From Adenophora triphylla var. japonica (lineage: Eukaryota; Streptophyta; Magnoliopsida; Asterales; Campanulaceae): a stretch of 64,000 nucleotides of DNA. Both the position numbers and the translations under genes were made by a program. Positions within the stretch are counted from its first letter, which is position 1; each line of letters opens with the position of its first letter. Positions 53,892-64,000 of the stretch are shown piece after piece. Under the pieces are notes generated by a model that was given only the letters and a program-made list of their open reading frames with translations, made no database searches and was not told the DNA's origin. The stretch lies in the NCBI GenBank assembly GCA_022495995.1, contig JAFEMH010001362.1:422349-486348 (forward strand). Reading direction: 5' to 3'.

Positions 53892-54939
53892 ATATTTAAT
53901 TATTATGATAATATATAAATATAGGTATTTATTAAGTTTAGGGCCTAAGACTATATTTTGGGCCCCTAAAATATTAAAAAAAAAATATTAGGATCCGCTC
54001 TGGCTTTCCATTTATTAGGAACTAGTCACTAATATTAATTTATATATCATATTCATTTTTAAGGAAAAGTGAAAAAAATGTATTCATCAAAAAAGAAAAA
54101 CTTACTTTAACATTATCATAATAAAGTTATGCAATTTTTTTTGGCACAAAAATATATAAAAAAAAAAATGCCAAATGATTGTGTTTTGAGAGGAGTTTTG
54201 CATGGAGAATATATGTATTTAAATTAATTTCATTACCCACTTTATGTCAAATAAATGATTAAACAAAAAGAAAGTAGAGTATAATAAGTGCCTGTAATTA
54301 TACCTATGACCAAAAATTATATATATATATTAATTTATTTAAATAAAAAAAACTGTAAGAAAAATAAAAATAATGAAAAGAATTAAATATTTGGATTTAA
54401 AATATTGAAACTTTAAGGGGACAAGATCAGAAAATGGCTCATGAGCTTAGTGGGTGTGGTATAAGTTCAATAATCATGCAACTTTAAGTAACGCGTTTCT
54501 GAGTGATTAATTAAATAGAAACGTAAACATAAAGGAGGGCACGTTGGGCAGATGGGGTGGTGGAAGTGATTGAGAATAAATATAGGATTATTTACTTTTA
54601 TTTTTCTTTGATTGTGGTTAAATGTGATGGGACAATATTTTTAAATTAATTATGATTATGTATTTATAGAAGGAAGGATCTAGTGAATCTTAGTCATCAT
54701 TTTGAATTTTGTGCTATGACTTCAAATATTATTTCACTAGTAAAAGTCCGTGTCCGAGGACATGGGGAAATTTAAAAAAAAAAAAAACGCCCGTGTTCGA
54801 GGACACGGGAATTTTTTTTTAAAGAGAGGGCAAAATGGGAAAGGAATAAAAAAGTGGGGGCAAAATGGTGAAATGGACACTTGAAACTGTTCATTGAACA
54901 TGAACAGTGCCAAAACCGTCCTTCCTTATACTATAGATA

Positions 54940-56522
54940 CCCTCTCACTCCGTCAAATCAAGAATTTGACATATTTTTAGTCAAATCAAAACTTTGGCAC
55001 CAAATCATTTATATAAAAAATAATGATTCTAATAAAAATTTAAAAATTATTATTGTATCAACATTGATAATACTTTCAATAACAATTTTTAGATTTTTAT
55101 TAGGATCATTATTTTTTATATAAACTAACAGAATATTCCGTGCGTTAAACGCACGATAAAAAAAAAACTTTGATAAATAACATTTAACTAAATCATATAG
55201 TTAATATAACTATCTCATTTGATTTGCATGACTGTCATTAAATAAAAATAATTATCTAATTTCTAAGTAATTAATATTATCAACAACTCTATTTTTTTCA
55301 TTAATTTGCGTCTTTTAAAATATATATTTTTTTATATAATCTTATAAAAGTCATACTTCGTATTTTCTAACCAATATTATATATTACTTTTCCTTTTTAA
55401 AATTATCTTATAGTTTTTATTTGTGAAAAACCCATATAAAATAGAATTTTTTAGAAAACTATTTTGAAATAGTTATGACAATTCATATTTGTTGTTTTAG
55501 CAATAAATATAAAATTTATAACCCAAAAAAGAATGAATTTAAAATTTCAATGCAAATTAATTATTCCAAAATTTGAAAATCCTTTCTTATACTTTCAGAT
55601 TTACCATTTTTTTAATTTATGAAAGTTCTACCAAATAACACTCATTGAAACTTAATTATATATCACTCTTTAAGAAGATGGTTCAATAAAATATTAAAAT
55701 CTCGCTTTTATTTTATTATTTTTTGAAATTTTAATGAACAAAAAAATATCAACAATAAACTCAAAAGTTGTATCAAAAAAGTGGCTAAATAAGATTTCAA
55801 GCCTATTTTTTACTATTAGCTAAAAAAATCACTTCGTTCGAAGAAATTAATGAAGATTTTGGAAAAAGGTTTTAATAAAAACAAAGAAGAATTTAAGAGA
55901 ATATAATTTTGAAAAATGTAATTTTCAACAAAAATATATCATCACATTAATTCTAATAATATTACGCATTTCTAAACACATGATCAATAGCTATTTCCGT
56001 TTTAAAAACACTCTTCATTTAAGAAAAAAATGAAAAAAATATATCTAAGTATCATTGTTATACATAAGTCTTTAAAAAATAATTATTGCTATTACCCACA
56101 TTTCAAAAATATCAATTCATTAAATGAAAAATTTCATGTGTTTCTAAATGTATTTTTATTATTATTTTTTCATATTTCATTTTTTACTTGCAAAATTAAG
56201 AATTTGCAAAACAATGATATTTATGAATTTGCGAAGAAAGGAGTTTAGGTATAGTAGCTAGAAGTAAGAGGAAAAAAGTAATGTTTCATTTGCATTTAAT
56301 TAATAGGAAAGAGAATAGGATAATATGTTAATTTAAAGACAATTAATTGTTTTCTTGATTAGTTGATTAAAAGCAAAAAATATTCTAGAACCATTTATGT
56401 TTTGGAGGGAAAATAGGCTTGTTAAAGTGCTACATGCACTTCAACCTTTATATATATATAGATTAGTGGTGAAGTTATCAAATTTGACTAAAAGTATCGA
56501 TTCTTATTTGGGACGGAGGGAG
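54940..56522. mobile_element. MITE with a 48-bp hairpin, split by an AT-rich insertion
   Basis: Left part: TA, then CCCTCTCACTCCGTCAAATC, then a hairpin with 48-base arms (55008-55055 and 55077-55124, 21-base loop). Right part (56474-56522): GTTATCAAATTTGACTAAAAG to GGGACGGAGGGAG, then TA. The right part complements the left terminus. Between them lies about 1.34 kb starting CTAACAGAATATTCCGTGCG and ending TATATATATATAGATTAGT, an apparent insertion of unknown class. Confidence 0.5.
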
Positions 56523-57386
56523 TATTAAGTACCACATTTTTTTTTATCTTGTAACAAAATAAGTTTTGCATTTTTGCATCTAAAAATTTAATGTAATTTA
56601 TCATAATATAAATAATATACAATTATTTTTAAATAAGTTGTACTTGGAAAAGCATAAAATGTCACATGTTATTGTGAGAAAAACGATTTTATATCGGTAT
56701 GGATCTCGTGAATCCGGTCGAGCATACAAGGCTGGATATGGCCATTTCGGGCTTAAGCGGCGGGAGGCTCGTAAGCCGTGGTTCGTGGCCCGTTTAGCCC
56801 GTACTTGTTGGCTCGCCTCCCGGCCCGCATAAAGAACATGACGGGCTTGGACATATATATTTGTGACGGAACGAGCATTGGCCGCGGGTAAGAAGATTCG
56901 TCGGAGTACGTGGCCATTTAGCTCTTTTTTCAATGTACATAATGTCGAAATAAACCCGTTTGAGGGGTATTTTCCTCCAACAAATAAAAATTATACCTTT
57001 TAAAAAATAATTATTTAAACTAAATTGTTTTTTAAAAAGTATAATTTAGTTTAAATTAAATTATCCTCAAATATATTTAGTTATTTAAACTAAATTGTTT
57101 TCTAAAAGGTATAAATTAAATTGTCCTTAAATATATTTAAACTAAATTGTCCTCAAATATATCCGTTAATAATTGTCTATAATCTCTCTATGCTATTTAT
57201 CAACAAATAAAAATTATTTTAAAATAAATTATTTTCTAAAAGTTATACCTTTTATAGAAAACATTTAGTTTAAATGATTTTTTATTTGTTGATATCATTA
57301 TAAACTATTGTTTTGTTATATCTATAAAATAACTAATTTTTTTATGTCGAAGTGGTTTTATATTTAAAAAAATAACTTATTAAATA

Positions 57387-57570
57387 CTCCCTCGGTCCCT
57401 AAAAGATTGTCATGTTGTACATTTTGCAATTATTAATGAAGAGCTTCACCTTCTTGTACGCCCTTAGTAGATTTGCACGTTAACATTCAAATGCAAGTTT
57501 AGAAATGGGACATACTTTTTTGGGACAAGTCAAAATAACAAATTAGACAATCTTTCGGGGACGAAGGGAG
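57387..57570. mobile_element. Stowaway MITE, 184 bp
   Basis: Termini CTCCCTCGGTCCCTAAAAG and CTTTCGGGGACGAAGGGAG are near-perfect inverted repeats, extended by ATTGTC/GACAAT, with TA duplications at 57385-57386 and 57571-57572. Confidence 0.8.
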
Positions 57571-57721
57571 TACTAAATTATTTTATTTTAATTTTCCAAG
57601 CTTTTCGATTTTACATTTTTATTTTTATTAAAGAATAAAAAAACTGAAACCCAGTTTAAGCTCGTGGATCTTTAGATCCGGACAAACGGGTGGGCTTGGA
57701 GGACTATTTTGGGACGGGTCG

Positions 57722-60114
57722 TGTAACGGCCCTAACCCTAGGCACTATTTTAGCATCATAGTTGAGCACGTGGGGTTGGGGTGTAATATCTCATTTATGC
57801 CTTTCATGCTATTTGTTAAGTTTTATGTGTTCATTTTGATATTTGATAACTTATGTGAATTTTAGGATGTTAATAAATAAAATTTAATTATTTATTGTCA
57901 AATAAAATAAATATGAAATGTGTAGTGAAAGTATAATATTTGAAATATTAATAAAAAGTTTATAAGTGTTGAGGTGCTTTAGTGTAATAGTGGAATCCTA
58001 AGGGTGTTAGTTGTATTGTCTAAGACCATGGAGGAGCTTTAGTGAAAAGTTGAAATGTTTATCCTTGGAATTATGAGGAAGCTTCATTTTATTGTTCATC
58101 GGCTTGGAATTTGCCTTCATCCTTTCCATGGAAACCAAACCCTAACTCTTCCTTCCTAAATTCATAGTAAATTCATTTCCTTTCCGTTTTCGATCCGTCT
58201 TCGTATTATTGTTCGTGAAGCCGAGGGGATTTCATCTATCAGGAAAAATATTTTCTTATTTTCGAATTAATTTGGTAAGTTATTATGATTTCCTTCCAAT
58301 TCTTGCTCATTCAAGATTAAATTGGATGTTGTTGTTATATAAATTGTTTTGGCATTTTTGGAATATTTTCTTTTGAGTTGGAAATGAAATTGAATGAGTG
58401 GAAGTTAGATTTGATTATGTTAGGGTTGTTTAAGTTGAAAGGATAAGTACTAAAATTATGGTTAATGGTAGAGTAGTGGTTATATATATGTGCATGGCCT
58501 TTTGGGACTTGTTAATGTGGTTGGAAATGGATTGGGTATATTTTGCTTAGGTTGAAATGAATAGGAATGAGTATGGAATGGTTTGGTATGAGTTAGGGTG
58601 AAGTTTGGTGACTATTTTGGGACTTAAGAAACGAGAAATGAGTATATAACATTTGTGTTTGGTTTCGAGTTTGTGGCTCTGTCGATTTTGGGAAGGGCAC
58701 GAGTCGTGCCCTGGCACGAGTCGTCCCTCAATGTGGAAGAGTCGTGCCCTTGGGACGAATGTATCGAGTGGGTGTTTAAGGTGGCACGAGTCGTGCCATA
58801 GGGCACTGATCGTGCCTGCCCTGCATTGCCTTTAAACCATTTTTCAAGCCTTAGAAACCTAATCTACCTAGTATATAATTAAACCCTCTTTGACTATAAT
58901 TAAAGTACAACACTTTAGCTATCCAATGGTGTCTTACTTGGTCAAAATGGATTTGAGGAAGAGGTTTAAATATTGTTCGAATATGGTTGAAAGGCTTGAT
59001 TTGGGACTTAACCAAAGTTATTCAAACTTGGTAATTTGATCTTGAACCTTTATAGAGGTTACTCATTGTTGTATATTGAACATGTAAGGCTTGTTTGTGA
59101 TACATTGTGGCCTTACTTGGCTATCCATTCATGGTTGGTGATTCAAATAGTGTATGAAATATATGTTGCACTATTGTATTGGTTTAAATATGAGTATGAA
59201 CACCATGTTGTTATTTTGTTATCCCTTTGGTGAATTTCTTTTCAAGTATCTATTATGTGCTTGAATATGTTTCAATCAGCTGATGTTTAGGGGTATAATG
59301 GAATACGATCAATTATGGAAATTGTTATATAAGGTGATGAGATTACATTATACACATGGTAATCCCCTTACGTGGCCCAGATTGGAGTTATAGCTTACGT
59401 ATTGAGCCAAAAGCCTTACAGATTGCTAGTATCTTATATGGTTCTCTGAAAAATGAGTCTTGAACATACCAAAAGTGACGAGCTAGGCCCGGCGAGTAAA
59501 GCCCAATCGTTTATCTACTTTTGCCACCACACTCTCGGTGGGTTTGGCCCAGCGATTACTAGGCCCAAGGCCCGTCGATAGGATCGGTCGACTGAGCTCA
59601 TTGTCCGACCATGAGGTCCGACCTAGCTTGGTCCGACTCTGCGATCCGAGTTATATTTCGGGTACGGTCCGGCCCTACCCATCGGTCGGGTCGACCTAAG
59701 ATGAGCGGGCGACCTCGACCTACCAAATAAGCGTCGACCTAATGAAGTAAGACGTGCGCACCACACTTTCCATAGCGGTTCCCTACAAATCGGGAGCCAC
59801 TCACGGACACGTTCCACGGACACGTAAGCTGTCCCACAAATTACGGGATTCATGCGGTCCTACCAAATATACCACTCATCGACAAACAACTATAAATACA
59901 TGACAACCACTGACGGTTTTAAGGTAGCGCAATTTTGTCATTTGAATATCTCTGTTCATTTACAATATTTGTTCTCTGAAATATCATACTTACTCTCACG
60001 CCCAGAATTGCAGCGGAGACAAATCCGGCTAGTCGTGGGTTACGATTTCGGAGTCGAGTCGAGTGATTGGTCTGCACGTGGACGAAGATTGATAAGCACA
60101 TTTCTGCGGCATCG
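57722..60114 (+). repeat. 5' LTR of B'
   Basis: Starts TGTAACGGCCC and ends GGCATCG (B: GGCATCA). It contains the palindrome cluster (58695-58818) and TATA box CTATAAATA (59890-59898). Confidence 0.8.
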
Positions 60115-60117
60115 GTT

Positions 60118-60134
60118 TGGTTCCATTGCGGGAA
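60118..60134 (+). promoter_or_regulatory. PBS of B' (tRNA-Glu type, one base missing)
   Basis: TGGTTCCATTGCGGGAA, three bases after the LTR. It has one C less than the site in B. Confidence 0.7.
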
Positions 60135-60171
60135 TCGTGCATTATTGACCTCGAAAGTCTTTCAACCCACC

Positions 60172-62130
60172 ATGGTGACGGATGACGGACATGTTTCGCC
60201 TCGGATGAACGATGAGGAAACACGCTAATGCTAATGCAAATGCTGGAAATGCAATCTTTGATGCCTCCTCCCCCTCGCCTCGTCATCACGCTAGGGCGAC
60301 GCGATCTAATAGCGTTGCGATGGCGAGGTTTGCGGATGGTAGAAGAAGAGACAAGCGGCTATGGACGGGCGGGAGCACCGCCTCCTCAGCGTCAAACGGG
60401 GCGAATGGCTGCGAGGAGACGGGCGGGTCCTCGGCCCAATCCCTAAGCAAAAAGGAGATCTTTGTTAGAGCGAGCTCAAATTCTAGCGAGTTAATAGCGA
60501 TGGAGGAGGAGCGGAGCGGGCGACGGAAGGTCGAAAAGGGTAGCTCCCTCCCGGGTTTCTAACAGGCGGCCGTGAAGTACTAGGCGAGAATGAGGCCGTG
60601 GGACGAGAATGTCGAGCGCGGGATAGTGCGGCGGGCTCAATCCCTATTCATGTTCAGTGACGATCGAGCCGGCCTCAGCGGGAATAGAGAGCGAGGAAGC
60701 CCGGTCGGATCTAAGACGACGGAGAAGCTAGTCGAAGCTTGCGTGGATCGCTGCCCGGGGAGAGGTCGCGGTCCACGAGAGGAGATAGGCGCGGGTCGCC
60801 GGTTAGAGATAGGCGCGAGTCGCCGGTTAGAGATGATAGGCGCGGGTCGCTCGGAGATGATAGGCGCGGGTCGCGCTTAGAGAGGAAAGGCGTAGGTCGC
60901 CGGTTCGATCGGTAAGGTCGCCTCTCGGGGATAGGAGAAGCGAGAGAGATAACTCCTCCTAGGAGTGAAAGAGCACGAAGCCAACTCGGGAGGGAACCCA
61001 GTGAAGAAGAGCGAAGGTCAAACGATGTCTCCCATGCTAGGGACGACGGGCCGGATGCGAGGGAATGGCTATTGTGGAAGAAAAAAATTGAGCAGTGGGA
61101 GGCGATAAGAAGAGGATGTTAGAAAGGACGAACGAAATGGATTTTGCTCTTCGTCCCTTGTCCGGAGTTGCTCGGATCGTCGACCTCCTCCGGGCTTCGG
61201 ACTACCCGTCCTAGAAAAATATTCGGGTGCAACCAATGCCAAAAGCCATATCTGACACTTGGAGGCTACCATGTGCTTTGTCTCCAGTAGGACGACATGA
61301 TGTGTAAAGGCACTTACTAGCACGCTCAGCTGGGCGGCCCTTACTTGGTTCAATGGCTTGGCACCGGGTTGCATCTCGACTTGGACCTTATATGAGAAAG
61401 AAATTTTTGGATCGCTTCTCGGCGGAGCTCGGAAGATGACGATCACCGAGCTTGAATAATGGTGTACGGGGAAAGAAAGCTCGATGAGCTACTATACCAA
61501 ATTCAAGGAGATGGTCGACAAGATTGAGGAGGACCTCACGGATAGAGAGGTGATCAATTGTTTCGGGAATGGAATTGCTTACGCGGATATGGACTACGGG
61601 CGACGGTTCAAAGCGTGACTACTCGACAAGAGTTGTTCGAGAAGGCCTATAATGTGGCATTGGTAGGAAAGAAAAGAAAAGAAAAATGGGAAAGGCCCCA
61701 GTGAGGTCGGCGATGCTTGATAAGAAGGACTCGACCAAGAATGGGGAAACAACAAAAATGGCAAGAATAGAACTAGGGCGGCGAGAAAGTGCTCGAAGCT
61801 TTCACTCCTTAACGGTGAGTCGAACTGAGATAATGAACACGGTCGAGCTAGGCCCACCTACCCACATGAACCCAGCAAACAAGTTCAGAAGGGATAACAG
61901 AAAATACTGTGAGTATCACAAAGATACGGGACATACTACTGAGGATTGTATGAGCCTGAAGCCTATCATTCAGAGGTGGGTCGACCAGGGAAGGCTCGAC
62001 GCATATGTGAAGAGACCTCAAGCAGGTGGTGGTGAACGAGTTGTGGGTGGACATCCGGGCGGCGGCCTAGATTGAATTTGGGCGTTATTACGGAGCAAGC
62101 TAGTAATACTGCCATCAAACACAAGATATT
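60172..62130 (+). pseudogene. Gag of B'
   Basis: The ATG at 60172 matches the gag start of B. Blocks are the Asn/Ala-rich start, an Arg-rich repeat zone at 60780-60905, the gag domain (FLDRFSAELG-like text near 61400) and the knuckle YCEYHKDTGHTTEDC (near 61910). The frame is continuous only in pieces. It keeps CAG at 61093-61095 and CGA near 61813, where B has stops, so it documents the ancestral codons. The transition to pol (IKHKIFQHSKAPHVPPRSY, near 62115-62170) is in the proper frame here, unlike in B. Confidence 0.75.
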
Positions 62131-64000
62131 CCAGCACAGCAAGGCACCTCATGTACCCCCTAGAAGCTATATCAGAGACGAGATGATTAGTTTCTATCCG
62201 GACAAGCTGGCAACCAATGTAGCAGCTAGAGAGCAGGTTCTCGTTATCCCAAGATTAATAGATGGGTGGACGACGAGCAGACTCTTGATAGACACGGGGG
62301 CTGCAGGATATTTTGTTTTACAAGACATTCCGGGAGATGGGACTCTCGAATGAGCGGCTCGAGCGATATGATGGCGGATTGGAGAGCTTCACCAACCAGG
62401 GTCGATGCGAAAGGACAGATTGAGTTGGATGTCGACATAGGCCAACATCCTACGAGTCGTCTCAGTAAAATTTATTGTCATTGATGTGAATAGTGATTAT
62501 CTTTGCAATTCTTGGTATCCACAGTCGGAGTCGCACTTGGAATGGTGGCCTCGATCCCCATCGGCGAGTTAAGTTCCCGACGCTAGTTGGAGTCGGTGTC
62601 TGAAGCACGGCTCGAGAATATCTTGACCATGTCTACGAACTAGGAAGAAGAGGGAATTGGAGATTGAAGCTGAGGGGTATTTGAAGATGTCAAAATCGGT
62701 CACCACAACTTCTAGACTATCTACAATCACCGGCGTGGAAGAGTCGACCTATCGCTCACATGACGAGGTCATGAGGCGAGTCGACACGTCACTCTGAAGT
62801 CACCGTGGTCGATCCGGATACGGTTATGGTCGACGAGTCTTCATAGGCGAGCTATGCCTCAGAGTCGACAATAACTCGGGGGCTACCACCGGTGAGATCG
62901 CGAGAGCTAGATGACATGATCGTCGAGGAAGCTCCACACTTGGGGGCCGAAGAAAGACGAGAGGGTTCGAGAGATCATTGTCGAGACCTACAATTCGAGA
63001 GATGGTCCCGAGCTAGAGGCGTGTGGACGGGTGGAATCGGTGATCACAAATCCTTCTTATCTGAGCAAAAGATTCGAGATTGGAAAGCAACTATCGGTAG
63101 GAAAGAGCGAGATCATCGAGCTACTAAAGGAAAGCAATGACGTCTTTGCATGGCGAGTAGAAGATATGAAGGGGATCGGAAGAGGTCGTTGTTCGCGAGT
63201 GGAGGTCGGCGACCATAAAACCCCCAAACCTCGGAAGGCGAGAAGCTTTGCTCGTGACAAGGAGGAAATCAAACTCGAGGTACAAAAACTCTTAAGTGCA
63301 TGTATCATAAAGGAAGCTACTCACACCACTGGCTAGCTAATGTGGTCATGGTGAAGAAATCTAATGGCAAGTGGAGAATGTGTGTCGACTTCACCAATCT
63401 TAACCTTGCTTGCCCCGAAAGACGGCTATCCTCTACCTCGGATTGACAAGCTCGTTGATTCTATTCTTTGGACATTCCACACTCGGCTTTCTCGATGCCT
63501 ATTCGGGTTATCATCGAGATCAAAATGCATGAAGATGATATTGTCAAGACGGCTTTTCAAGGCTGGCAGGGGTATTTATTGCTACTGACATGATGTCGTT
63601 CGGGTTAAAGAATGCGGGAGCGACCTATCAACGTATGGTCAACAAGGTCTTTACTTCACAAATTGGCCGAAACATGGAGGCCTACGTCGACGATATGGTC
63701 ATCAAAACAAGGTCGGACGTCACGTGGTCGACCTAAAGGAAATGTTCGCCAATTTACAGGCAAACGACATGAAGCTCAACCCGAGCAAATGTGTATTTGG
63801 AGTAGCAGCGGGAAAGTTTCTTGGCTTCATGGTGTCCCGGAGGTATTGAAGCCAATCCAAAAGATAAAGGCTCGATCGACATGCGGCGACGGCAAATATA
63901 AAGAGATGCGGCGACTTAATGGTAGGGTGGCGGCCCTAGGTCGCTTTATAGCAGTCGGCGGAAAGATCTCTCCCATTTCAAATCTTTGAGGACGAAAATT
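62131..64000 (+). pseudogene. Protease and RT of B', truncated by window end
   Basis: The protease starts DEMISFYPDKLATNVAAREQ and SRLLIDTGA (near 62277-62303), then is frameshifted. RT text includes SNDVFAWRVEDMKGI (near 63130-63175), SFARDKEE, EVQKLLSACIIKEATHTT, a FTNLNLAC block, SYGYHRDQ-like damage of the palm motif, and AYVDDMV near 63680-63700 in another frame, ending with NPSKCVFGV. At 63909-63911 the codon equivalent to a stop in B reads CGG. Confidence 0.75.

Larger units (their letters stand above)
53892..57721. other. AT-rich filler U2 between C' and B'
   Basis: No gene is supported; open frames of 60-110 codons here are AT-rich and without motifs. Contents: a pair of CCCGTGTTCGAGGACACGGG-type dyads (54746-54809), a split MITE with an inserted AT-rich segment (54940-56522), GGCCCG-rich text at 56710-56850, interleaved TTTAAACTAAATTG repeats (56990-57290), and a Stowaway MITE (57387-57570). 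It is not homologous to the filler at 22496-26752. Confidence 0.6.
57722..64000 (+). mobile_element. Ty3/gypsy element B' (inverted relative of B), cut by window end
   Basis: LTR, PBS, gag, PR and RT in plus orientation, collinear with B read on the minus strand. By eye the LTRs differ by roughly 5 per cent; coding parts differ more, mostly by indels and CAG-to-CGG changes. The left flank (GGGTCG) differs from that of B. Pol is cut in the RT thumb at 64000. Confidence 0.85.

Noticed and set aside
56601..56933. 110-codon minus-strand ORF in U2
   Set aside because: Low-complexity Arg/Ala text from a GGCCCG-rich repeat, with no domain and no supporting context.
1..64000. Search for host genes, tRNA or rRNA genes and organellar or bacterial insertions
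   Set aside because: Nothing with consistent coding blocks or tRNA-like arms was found outside the transposons; the tRNA-like strings are primer-binding sites.

Overview
This is repeat-dominated plant nuclear DNA, very probably from a eudicot. It consists of nested Ty3/gypsy LTR retrotransposons of the Tat/Ogre type, with MITEs, a hAT relic and a Ty1/copia relic in the gaps. I see no host gene, no tRNA or rRNA gene and no bacterial, phage or organellar sequence. The evidence for a plant is the three LTR families with TATA boxes, primer-binding sites matching plant tRNA-Arg and tRNA-Glu, the plant-specific antisense ORFs, and MITEs with CTCCCTCCGTCCC-type termini. The species cannot be named from the sequence.

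Layout. 1-12713: an Ogre/Tat-like element on the minus strand (copy 1). Its 5' LTR is at 10960-12713, followed leftward by leader, decayed gag, then pol (protease, RT, RNase H, integrase) down to about 3.5 kb. Two additional ORFs on the opposite strand lie at 1-2855, and the 3' LTR is off the window. 12714-22495: a second minus-strand family (B) with LTR, tRNA-Glu PBS, gag and pol in the best-preserved reading frames of the window. Copy 1 is inserted into its antisense ORF. 22496-26752: filler U1, with a copia relic, a hAT element with a perfect 8-bp target duplication, an unusual 632-bp terminal-inverted-repeat element and Stowaway-like MITEs. 26753-30231: element C (plus), cut in its protease by element A. 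30232-32562: LTR, PBS and leader of A (plus, Ogre family), cut in turn by copy 2. 32563-46620: copy 2 (minus), related to copy 1, with 3' LTR, minisatellite-rich 3' region, antisense ORFs and pol, but no recognisable protease. 46621-53891: an inverted repetition of 26753-33905 (LTR fragment, A', C'). 53892-57721: filler U2, AT-rich, unrelated to U1. 57722-64000: B', an inverted relative of B, cut by the window end.

How it works together. B, C and the Ogre-like family are autonomous-type designs with the gag-PR-RT-RH-IN order, but every copy here carries stops, frameshifts or truncations. The nesting order is A into C, copy 2 into A, and copy 1 into B. The most interesting points are: (i) antisense ORFs in the Ogre-like element that seem to have their own promoters built like the LTR promoter (a CCGCGG-type palindrome just upstream of a TATA-like box); (ii) a roughly 7-kb-arm inverted duplication whose outer limits coincide with LTR termini, mirrored again by B and B' around unrelated fillers; and (iii) a systematic CAG-to-CGG difference in the noisy parts, which suggests base calling confused by CHG methylation, so many apparent frameshifts may not be real.

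Reading was by eye, without alignment tools. LTR edges are usually good to a few bases. Domain limits in the noisy copies are approximate.
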